64,000 nucleotides of DNA from Parascedosporium putredinis (lineage: Eukaryota > Ascomycota > Sordariomycetes > Microascales > Microascaceae), in the NCBI GenBank assembly GCA_949357655.1, contig CASHTG010000001.1, forward strand, positions 4,712,001 to 4,776,000, read 5' to 3'. The first letter of the stretch is position 1. Each line of letters starts with the position of its first letter. Shown in pieces: positions 46,001-56,800 of the stretch. The notes beneath the pieces were generated by a model. That model had not been told where the DNA came from. It did no database searches and was given only the letters and a program-made list of their open reading frames with translations. The position numbers and the translations under genes are program-made.

Positions 46001-46651
46001 CCTTACGTACAATCTTCAAATCGAATTCGAATCTTGTTCGGAACCTTACTTTGATTACTTGTCGAACACTTTCCATCTCACTGATTCTTGATCCTAGCTC
46101 TCGATTTCCCCTTGTAGGAGTCTGTATAAACTGACCTGATACCGACAACACGGCCTGCCTGGACGATCAGCTCAACGTGCTCGTAGATCTGAGCAACGTC
46201 TCCAACTCCCCGTTTAAGATCCAGATCCCCTCGGTCTCCGCACTCTTGATCCCGGCTGGGCTCCCTACGTGTTTTTCTTGGCCCGCATTCCCTTGGCTCA
46301 CTTAGCCTTCTCCAACCGTCGGTGGCTAGCCCCACTATAGCCCTCCCCTCTTCCTTGGGTTGTCTGCTCCCGCTCCTGTGTCTAATCTGGTCCTCCCCGC
46401 ACAAGGCTCTCCAAATAGTAGCTAGTTGCTTCCCTTTATTTATCATTTTTGCCAAGGGGTTTACTTTCTTTTCTCTCTTTCCCATTCAACTTTTCCTCTT
46501 CTTTGCTTTCCCAACTTTGAACTCGGCTCCGCACACGAGCGCCTCAGGTAGCCCGGGAACTTCGTTGCTGCACCATTTCCAGCATATCTCTCAAGTGTCT
46601 CAACGTAAACCACGCATCTTCGGCATCTTACAGGATTCAAAAGCTTGAAAG

Positions 46652-47722
46652 ATGAGGTTCTTGTGTCTCCCCGGGTCCTATGGGAGCTCGGATGTAAGTA
46701 CAGAAGAATTGCTATCCCCTCCTTTGTTGGCGTCTTGTAGTGAGGCCGCTGTAAGTCGCGCGCGATACTAACAAACGGCGCAGAAATTCCAGGTTCAGCT
46801 TGGTACGTAGCTCAGCGAGCCTTCTTTCGCTTTACGCGAGGCTTCACTCGCACCTTCCCTTTCTTTCTTTTTATGGTCATATTCCTTTACTTACACGCGG
46901 CACAGCGCCAATCGTGACGGAACTCACCTCGGACGAGTCCGCCACCTTCCATTTCATCAACGGCAACTGCGAAGCGACCCCGCCGGAGGGGTTCGAAGAA
47001 TTTTTCGGGCAACCGCCGTACCACCGCTTCATCGAGCCGGATGACCCCAACATCGCGGAAGGCGCCGACGTGCTCTCGCGTATCCGCGACTTCCCCGAAT
47101 GTGAGACGCCCGAGGATACGATGCGCGAGCTCATGCGGGAAGGCGTGGCCGACTGCCGCGGGTCGACGATCCGGGCCATCCAGTACTTGTACGAGATCAT
47201 GGAGAAGAGCGGGCCCTTTGACGGCGTGATCGGATACTCGGAAGGCGCCACGCTCGCGGCGACTCTCCTCTTGTTCGAGCAGGTGCGCAAGAAGGAGTTT
47301 GGTATCCCGGCCATGCTCAAGTGCGGCGTCTTCTTCATGGGCTGGCCCCCGCTGCACCCAAAGTGGCTGAACTTGGTGCTTGCGGACGAAACCGACATGA
47401 TGATTGAGGTGCCGACGACCCACATCAGTGAGTTCTCTCTTTTCTTCTTTCTCTACCTTTTTTTCTCTTTCTTTGGCCTCTCCCGGTTTCCCTTTCATTT
47501 TCTTGTCGTTTCTTTTTTCGCTAACATCAATCGCTAGTTGGATCCTTGGACCCTTACCTCGACGGCTCCATGGCGCTCTACAACGTGTGTGACCAAGACT
47601 CCGCCTACATCTTTGACACGGCCAAGGGACACACCCTTCCCAGAGAAAAGACGCTTGTGAAGGAGCTGGGCGACACACTCCGCAACATGATTGCCCAAGT
47701 GCGCGAACGCGATGCGGAATAG
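46652..47722 (+). CDS. FSH-family serine hydrolase, copy 2 (candidate trans-acting thioesterase)
   Basis: An alpha/beta hydrolase of the FSH family. Four exons: 46652-46693 (42 nt), a 19-nt microexon 46784-46802, 46906-47427 and 47538-47722. All introns are GT-AG and all phases fit; 255 aa with no frame error. It starts MRFLCLPGSYGSSDKFQVQL, the usual FSH first strand and loop. The nucleophile elbow is GYSEGATLAA; then FFMGWPPLHP, GSLDPYLDG (acid) and KGHTLPREK (His). It is well separated from the FSH copy at 19102 in sequence (few shared residues outside motifs). It is the closest gene to the HR-PKS start, divergent across 10 kb. Known precedent: LovG, an FSH-type hydrolase of similar size, releases product from the HR-PKS LovB. 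The same role here is inference only. Confidence 0.88.
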
Positions 47723-49858
47723 AGTCTCGTCAGCAAGGTTGAAGAGACAAGAATCAATATCAATCACACAACATAGAAAAATCTCTCCGTCTTTTTTTTT
47801 TGCTTTAACCTCCTTTCCACACTTCTTCTCCGCCCTCCCCCTGACTCAAGTTCAATGTTTTCTTTCCATCGTCCATATCCCCCTTCACTTCTTCTCTTCT
47901 GGAAAAGAGCTCCATTTTGTCGGGCCGTTATTCTCCAGCCTCTTCCCTAAAAACAGTTATATACAGGGCTTTTTTTTCTCATCCTTTATTTTTTTCTGAA
48001 CTCATCAGGCTCGTTCTGCGATTCTCGTTACCAACTCTGCATTTTGTTTCCGCTTCATTCCAACATTTCATTGAGCTCTCCCGCACCGCGCCCGTACTTT
48101 GACAAACTACGATCCATGATGCATGCATGTACGAAGCAAATCTATAGAGTCACAAATGATATAAAAGCCAAAATTCCCAACTCTCTATTCAAGGCGAAAT
48201 GTTACTAGTAATTAAGGGATGGAACATTTGCTACGTCTGCACTTGCAGACATCACGAGGGGTCATAAGCACCAAGCAGAGGCCGAGAGAGCACTTCAGGG
48301 AAAAGAGAAAAGTCCAAGCTCCCCTGCCCGAAGGACCCTTGCGTCTCCAACCCACCAGTCTAGTCTGATACAGTGGCCCAAAGAAGTAGGTACCTTTGGT
48401 CCCGAGTGCGTCCCTACTTCGATGGAGGCTACCCGGTAGATCTGCCCGGGATAATGCGTGCATGGAGAGAAGGACGTGTCATTCATGTTGGCTCAATACG
48501 CTTCAAATGGACTAAGAGACATTTAGATCTTTATGGTAGCCGTTGCTACCCATTGGATGGAAGAGGATCCATCTTGATTTGACAGGTCGGGTCGGTGCCA
48601 AGAGCCCCAGCGAGTTGGACGCTGGGGCAAAGATGAAAATAGAAACCTCTCTGAGTCTCCATCTCCATGAAGAGTTTTGTGCTTTCTCTTTCGCCTCGAG
48701 AAGGGAATGGAGAGGATAAACAACGGGTTTTTGTTTGGTTAATAAAAAGCGGAGAAAGATAACAAGGCCACGAGAAAAAGGTGCAAAAAGGTAGATAGGC
48801 TGGAGGAAAAGAAAGCGAATGCTCCTAAACACTTGACTCATCCCCGCTCTTCTAACCTAACCAGCCACTTTGAATGTCGAGAGCGAAGCACGAAGCAATC
48901 AACCCATCCGTTTCGGGACTTGGAGAAGAAGAAGAAAGCCGGGAGCTATGCCGATTGGGGCCGAGAACGAAGGGCGGTGACACACACATCCATCTGTGGA
49001 TCAGTACATGGAGGGTCTGGTAGAACAGGATGGATCCTTGCGGGGCGTGGATCTTTTCTGTCTCAAGGCTTCCCGTGGGCGGGTTTCTGCAACCTAGCTC
49101 GGCATTAGGATCGCCGTTGAGATGCCAGAGGTAATAGCTGCCGCACATGAAATCAGACGGGAGGGAGAGAACGGGCGAACAGGGCTCGCCAGTCTCATCA
49201 GTCTCGCCCTCGTTTTACGGCATCGGACAAAGGAGACGCAAAATGCGGCCCATCTCGCTCGCCTACGAAAAGGGAGGGGAAAAGGAAAAGGAGGAAGAAG
49301 AAATAAGAAAAAGGCTTGCGTATGCCGATACCGCGTATGCGCACAATATAGAAGGGGCAGAATTTTAAATCGGGCAGTCGACAGGGCCGAATACGGCCGA
49401 GGACTTTCCCGTCTCTCCGTCTGTCCGCGTCTCCGAGCTCGTTCACGAAAGGGCAATGTGCTTCCAGGATTTCGGCCTCGTCATGGTTGACGCCTGTCTT
49501 GCTTTCTCTCAACCTCCCACCCCCACTCGGAACTTTCCAACGGCAAGTTGGACGAGGTTTTGAGAGTGTGGAAGTTCAACCCATGTTATATGGCCTTGCG
49601 CAAACTTCGTTTAACCTACTTTTGTCCCCCTCCCCCGTTTCTCTTATCTATTTTAGCTTTAGGGCCCGTCGCGCACGCGGCCCTCGTAGTGACATTGTCA
49701 CATTCTTCGTGACCCAGGCCTTTAGGCTTTCTTGCTGCAAGGACATGGATGAAATTGAGACGGGAGGCAACTACCGCCTTGCACTCTAGCCCTCTTGCAC
49801 GGCTCTATCGTGACCGCGCGGCCGGTCCAACGCCTAAGAAGCCCCCGCTATGCCGACA

Positions 49859-49891
<33 letters not shown>

Positions 49892-52800
49892 AACTTCATT
49901 CTGGGAGATCAATCACTTTCATCTTTCCACATTGAGCAAGCGGCTGCGGAAATCAGATGAAAACCAAAGGAGGGTAATCGAACGAAGGGGCCGTCGCCCG
50001 TGTTGCAAGATGCTCCTATCGCTCACATCTTCCAAGTAAGCTGCGCTCGTCTATTGCGTTGGATATCCAACTCACCTCGGTCCTGACGTAGCTCCCTCAC
50101 GTTGTTTTCACAGGCGACGCCCGTCCATCCACTCTAGTTAATGCATCATCTTCCTTGCTCGTCTGTGTCGCATCGTGGACTGGATCAATTGATGGATGTG
50201 ATGTGATGGACGCATTGCGGGCTTGTCTGGCCGGCTAGGTATCACAATGGCTCAATCCAGGCTTTTCCAACTTCAGGCTGAAAAGGGAGAATTTCGGTCC
50301 ACCCTCTATCATCTTTTTTGTTCCTTTGTCCTTTTTCCTGTTTTCCCTCATCATTCCTCCTCTTTACTTTTTTCCTTTTCCCTACATGTATGTTTTCTAC
50401 ATACTCTGTTCTTACTCTTCTGTCACTGGCTAGGCGAGCGCAAATTGAGGCCACGTTGAGAGGGCAGACAGCCAGCGCACCTTGACTTCTGTTAGACTTG
50501 AAACCCATGGCCCGGGATTTTCTCCCTCGCTCCCTCCCCACCCTCGCGTATAAATTAAATTACGAGAGCCATTGAACGATGAGTTTGAGAAGAAAGAATT
50601 GATAAAAAGAAAAAGAAAAAGAAAAAAGAAAAGAAATTGATGGCAAGAACAATGGGAAACGTGCGGCCTCGCACGGCATATCCGAACCAAGCAGAACTAA
50701 CGACTAGAAAAGCAACCTTGAAGGGATGAAGAAGACTAAACTAAAACTGAAGCTCGAAAATGAATTGTCCGTCAAGGTTTCATCCCGTTGCTGGCTGCCG
50801 CGTCCCAAGGTTGCCTTCGGAGATTTACATGTAGGCAGTAGAGACGCACATGGACACTTGATCGTGACATCGCAACTTGACTTTAAGCAGCCAGGTGTGC
50901 ATCAAGGACATCAGCGTGGCCTCTGGTTTTTTCTAATTTCTCTCTCCTTTCCTTGTCTAATACCTACATATACAAATAGACCTGCAAGTGGATCGTGCCC
51001 AAACAAAGTGAGTTCCACGATTGTAGGTAGATAAAAGCAGCGGGCAGCGGGCAGCGGAACAAATCACGTCGTCGTCATCATCCACTATCTCATATGTTCA
51101 CCCGAAGTAAACCACGGTGGGTCGACTTCATCGCGGGCTGTTAAAGTGGTGGCTGGATACACCGCAAGCGGTAGTAGTCGCGGCAAGTCGTGACATACGC
51201 ATACGCCATCCACGCGAACACACACACACGCACAAGGAGAGCAAAGGGTGGGAGTGGAAGTGGGATGTGACGAGATTGATGAGCTTAATCAACTTATCTC
51301 TCGGGAGCAAAATAGCGAAGAGCACTTGTCAAGATGTGCTGAGAGCGAATAATGGCGCGAGACCGGCTGCCCTTCCCCGTCCTCATCCCTCGCGTCCAAA
51401 AGGAGAAGAAGAAGGCTCAAGGCGCGGTGAATGATTCATCGTGAATTTCCACAGGGGCTTTTTTCTCTCCCTTTCTTTGTGTAAGCGAGTTTTGTCCCCC
51501 TCTTCTCCCTCATGCGAGGGTTCAGACCGGCCTCCTCTTGCCTTGTGCCCGTTGACGGTCCGCCCCCGGATGCGCCAGGCACTATTTCGTTATTTCACCA
51601 CGTCCATCTATAACATATCTCACCTATTACGCATCAGATTTGTCCTGCGTTGGTAGTTCCGGGGTGAGAGTGTGAGCTATAGCAGATCTCAGGCACATAT
51701 GGTCCTGTCCCTTCGCTTGAGCGCCCTCTCTCTTCTCTCCGCCTCCGCCTTCCGTTGTCTTGTTATTTTATCGTCTGTATCGGATGAGAAATAGAGGATT
51801 CGACTCCACTCTTCTCCTCTTTTCACATCTAGTTGTAAATGCGTCCGTAGAATACAGGACGCTGAGGTCATCAGGGTTGATAGCGGTATCTCTCTACAAT
51901 TTTCCAACCATAAGGTATCAATATGTCTAGATTTCACTCTAGTTCACTTGATTGTCATCCAGAGTAATCCGTCCGCGCTTCGAATTGCCCTTTGGGGGAC
52001 GGCCAGAAACTATCGATACAATGGGGAAGAAGAAGCCGGCGAAGAGAATAGGGTTAGAGGGAGAAAATTAAGCAAGAAAAGATAAAAAGAAAAAGAAAAA
52101 AAAAAGAAAAGAACCAAGGTCAAGGAAAAGACGAGTTGGGCATGAAAATGGTCACTCTATTCATCCATAGAGAAGAAGCGGAGGATGTGGATGTACATGT
52201 AGACGTGGATGATCAATGATCAATTCATGGCAAAGGAGGGGGCAAAACTCGCCCGCAGGTTGATTGCCGCGAGTCCGGGGTTTTTTCCCTGTGGACTCGG
52301 CTGGCCAAATTAATAACCCATCAACGGGTTGATCAAAATTCCATTTATCTATACATCCATAGATGTACGCCTCTCTCTCCGGTGAATTGCCTTGTTTATT
52401 AGCCCTTCCTCTTCCTCCCTTCCGCGTAGACTCACACCTCTGCCCACCCTTTCCACGTGCCAGATAATATACCTTCCAACCTACCGTAGACCTCGCCGAG
52501 TTCTCTCCAAAAGCCCATCTATGGATGTCTTGAATCAAATTGATCTAACCGCCACCCTGAGCTTTGAGCTCTGAGCTCTCTTTCTGTTCCACTTCCTCGT
52601 ACCACGGAATTTCCAGTCGTAGATTAGAACACACGCCCCCTTTGCCTATTCCTCCTCGCTCTCTATACTACCCTTTCTCCGGCCCCTCCTCTCCTTCCTC
52701 CAAGGCCGCTTCTACTTCTCCTTCTGGTATCTCGGCCTAGCTCAGCCGAGTAGAGCCCCAGAAGCACCTAGTATTCTAGAGGCTTTCTTCCATAAGAGGC

Positions 52801-53812
52801 TCTACAATAACCAATCACGACCTGTTTAGTTCTTCTTTTCCACGCCAGCTAGAGAGATAGAATAGCGTACTCACTCAACAGAAACAAGCGGTAGAGTGAG
52901 GGAGAGACGCTGAAAGAAAGGGAGCGGAAATCAATTGTGTAGTATGCAGAAGCTGCGTATGCCAGAGTCGCGTCAAGAAGAAACAAAAGTAACAGAGCGA
53001 GAGGGGGTAAAAGCCATCACTTCCAGTTCCATTTACACCCGACACCTCATCAACCCTCCACGGATCCCCCACCACCCCGAAGCAGAACGACGTGTGTATG
53101 TATATCCTGTCCCTGCAAGTCACTACCCTCCCATACACATTCGCGTGTCTAAAGTAGGCTTTTCTAATGTTCTTTTCTTGCGAGTTCTTCGCCTTTTCTT
53201 AGTCTGCGCAGTGATTTTCTAGCCACTCCGCCAGAAAAAAAGGGTGCTGCTCCAAGAGCTTCCCGTCTCATCGCACCGCACCCTCATTGTGCACCCCCGA
53301 AACGAGGCTGAGACTTTCATAGAAAGCTTTTGGGCTCGAGGTTGTCTGTCTGGGTCTTGCTCTCTTCTGTCCCTCATATCTCTGCACTCCTTTTCCTCGC
53401 GGCCCCCGTTGAGCCTTCGTCTCAACTGCAGCTCCATCTCTCGCTACTTGGTGAGTGGCGTGTGAGCACGGTTGATGAGAGATCACCGGTTCCTGACTTG
53501 ATCTCAGGGACTGACGCTACGAGTACCGGTGCAGGAAGCCACTTTCTTTTCTTTCATTCAGCTAAAAAGAAGTGTCATGGAGGCGAGAAGACACTAGCTA
53601 GCTGGCCAGTCCCAGCACCTTATCGTCCTCCCTGCCCCCCAAGAGGCTCAAGACTTCTTCTCCTCTCTCTTCCGGCCCATCCTTGCCCACCATCCCCGGT
53701 GATACGCCATCCTGATCAAGGCTCCCAAGTTTCCCCTAGAGCCTCAGTATCCCTCTCCTTTCGCAACCCTCTCCCATTTTCCCACGTTGGCCTTGAGCCG
53801 GCACCATCCACT
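47723..53812. other. Long intergenic region, no supportable gene
   Basis: 6.1 kb between FSH-2 and the ABC transporter. T-rich 47790-48000 (3' UTR-like), A/G-rich 49270-49320, the GTC repeat at 49861, AAAAAG repeats near 50610 and 52090, a CA repeat near 51220. 53330-53812 is open in the ABC frame but reads as low-quality protein and is more likely 5' UTR. No domain recognised elsewhere. Confidence 0.45.
49861..49890. repeat. (GTC)10 microsatellite
   Basis: Ten perfect GTC units in apparently non-coding DNA. Both strands could encode simple runs (Val/Ser/Arg or Asp), but no gene model uses it. Confidence 0.9.
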
Positions 53813-56800
53813 ATGGACCGTCGACGCCATCCCCCTCCAAACCCTCCGCCCTCCTACCCTCCTCCGCCTCCCCCGCGATCAGAGCCCCCGCCCCTCCCCC
53901 GTCGGCGCCACGCACCTACCCCCACCATCCGCGCCGTGCCCCCGACTCCTCCCGCACCCCGGCCCCCTCCTGCTCCTCCCGCACCGAGACTCCCACCTCC
54001 GGTCATGGGCCCCGGCCTCTCCCTAGACCCTACCCACCTCACCGCCAAGCCCTCTTTTGCCTCCATCCAGACGCAGCACGACGAGTCGTCCGCCTCCGGC
54101 CCCGCGAGTGGCGTCGTCTCCCAGAAGCCCTCCTATGCCTCCCTCGCGTCCACCCATGGCCTCGTCGCCGCTGCCGCACCCATTGCTGGTGCCGCGAACC
54201 CGGCGCCCCCGAGGCCCTCTGCCCTGACCGACGTGCCCGAGAGCCCCAGGACGCCTGTTTCTTTGAAGAAATGGGGCGCTGTATTTAGGGGCCCGGCGAG
54301 CCCTGTAGCAGCGGCGGCCGGCTTTGGTCCCGCTACTACCCCGGGCCTAGGCGCCGGCCTAGCTGCTTCGACGACGGCCCCGGCTGCTGCTGTTGCCGCC
54401 GCCGCCGCTACGGCTGCTGCAAAACCTACCGTAGCGGCGGCAGCCAAGGCGAAGCCGATGAAGGAGAAGGCTGAGGCCAAAAAGGAAAAGCCCAAGAAAC
54501 CGCCAACCAAGTTTGACGAGTACAAAAGAGATTCTTCACCTTTGGGGTGCGTATATGCGTAGCCGAAAGGCTGTGTTTTGAAACCCTAGCTCTTCCTTCC
54601 CCATACTAACTCCTTTGTGTAGAGGATCTTCACATTCACGTCAGTGCGCGAAAGGATACTACTCGTGCTTACCATCATGGCTGCCATGGCCGCAGGCTCC
54701 ATCATGCCACTCACCAGCATCGTCTTTGGTATGTATCCCTTCCAAAAGCCTGCCCACCCCTGATTCAGAAAGCCACGGACCGGTATTAGGTCGAAGTCCA
54801 TCCTTCCCAATGAACTAGCCTTTTCTTCCCCTTCCGTTCTTCTTCTTTGCTAACGCAGCTAAAGGGCGTCTTGTTACGGCGGCTACATCATTCGACCCGA
54901 ATAATCTTTCCGGTCGGAGGAGCGACGAGTTCAACAAAGAGGTTCGGGAGTGTGTGTAAGTCTCACCTATTCCTTGTGTCTTGTTATTTTAAAAAGAAAG
55001 CGTATGTACTATAATCGAGTATCTAACAATCGAGCAGCCTATTCATGGTTTATCTCTTCATTGGCAAATTTATCCTTTCTTACTGCTCCATGGTAAGGCA
55101 TCCCCATCCCACCCGTTGCTTCCAGTTATCTCCGTTTGACTAACCCGAAGCCTCGTACCTAGCTTGGCTTCCGCATGAACTCGCTCCGCATCTCCGCCAA
55201 CCTCCGCCTCCGCTACCTCTCCGCCGTGATCCCCCAGCCCATCTCCCTCCTCGACGCCATGCCCCCGGCCGCATGACCGCCATCCTCACCAACACGGCCA
55301 ACACCGTCCAGCTCGGCATCGGCGAGAAGCTCGGGTCCCTCATCACCTCCCTCTCCCTCGTCACCTCGGGGCTCACCATCGCCTTTGTCCACAGCTGGAA
55401 GCTCACCCTCGTGTCCGCCAGCGGCCTCGTCGTCGTCGGCCTCACGTACGCCTGCGCGGTGCCCCTCATGATCCGCCGCCTGCGCGCCATCGAGGAGTCG
55501 GATATGGCCGCTGCCGCGGTGGCGGGCGAGGCTCTCGGTTCCGTTCGGATGGTGGCGGCTTGCGGAGCCGAGGAGAAGATGGCTCAGAGGTATGCCGGGT
55601 GGGTGAAGGAGTCGCGGAAGAGGGGATGGGCATGGCCAAGATTGCGGCTACCCAGCAAGGAATCAGTGAGTTTTTGGTTCCCTTTTTCATCTTTATTCTC
55701 AAGTTTCCCTCTTTGTCACCCCAGGCCACGTGGTGGTACTGAGAGTTTGTTGCTAATCCGTGGTTTCCGTAGTCTACTTTACCATATATGCGTGAGTACC
55801 AGCTACAAAACGTCCCTGAAGCCAGATGTTTTACCCATTGGGATTAGAGAGAAACCTACAGAGAACAATCAGAAACTGATCTTCTCGTTACCAGGACATA
55901 CGCTCTCACCTTTTACTTCGCCATCAAGATGTATCTCAATTTTGAGATCCCTAGCGTCGGGACCCTCGTCACGTAAGTTCTCCAAACACCACACATGATT
56001 CCGCCATATCGCCCCTTAACCGGGGATGCAGTATCAAAAGATGACGGTCACCGGGGGCCGTGGTACCCTAAAAGGAGTCACTATAATTCACGTCCTAACC
56101 CTGCCGCCGATTCATAGCGTCCTTATGTGCACGATGATGATCATTGCCTCCATCAGCGGTGTAGCAGCCCCCGTCTCCGCCGCCATCCGCTCTTCCATCG
56201 CAGCCGCTGCACTCTTCAACGGCATCGACATTCCCAAGCCGGAAATCAAGGGCAAGAAGAGCCCGGAAGTTTCAGCGGACAAGGATATCGTCTTCACCAA
56301 CGTCAACTTCACCTACCCCGCCCGCCACGACCGCAAGGTGCTCATCACCGTCAACTTGAAGATCCCGGCAGGGAAGACTACAGCCATTGTCGGTCCGTCA
56401 GGGTCCGGGAAGAGCACTATCGTCGGGCTGATCGAGAGGTGGTATGAGCTGGATGGGGACTGGAGAACCAATAGGAAGGTGGGTAAAGACATCTAGTGCA
56501 TCTCTTTTCTTCCTGTTTACCCATCGATATGCTAACCAAAAATCCCGATTACGCGTTCTAGACCTACTGGTTTAGGAATGGCAAGATTACGTGCGGCGGC
56601 GTTGATCTCAAGGACATGGATCTCCGGTGGTGGAGATCCCAGATCGGCCTCGTCCAACAGGAACCCTTCCTGTTCAACGACACCATCCAGAAGAATATCG
56701 AATACGGCCTCATCGGAACTCCTTGGGAGAATGCCTCCGAAGAGAAGAAGCTGTCACTCGTCAAAAATGCCTGTCGTGAAGCGTTTGCCGACGAATTCAT

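Larger units (their letters stand above)
36690..46651. other. Very long intergenic region, no supportable gene
   Basis: Nearly 10 kb between the divergent PKS and FSH-2 starts. It is low-complexity in patches: CT/TTTC-rich 37010-37330, GT repeats near 37420 and 38789, T-rich 42710-43040, A-rich 44870-44930. Base composition is not visibly AT-skewed as in RIP-mutated repeats, and no transposase, reverse transcriptase or terminal repeats were seen. Many open frames of 60-170 codons exist on both strands, none with a recognisable domain. Non-coding transcripts or indel-broken genes cannot be excluded. Confidence 0.45.

Noticed and set aside
36690..46651. RIP-mutated transposon remains in the gene desert
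   Set aside because: No strong AT bias or TA enrichment is visible, no terminal repeats, and no reverse transcriptase or transposase motifs in any frame.
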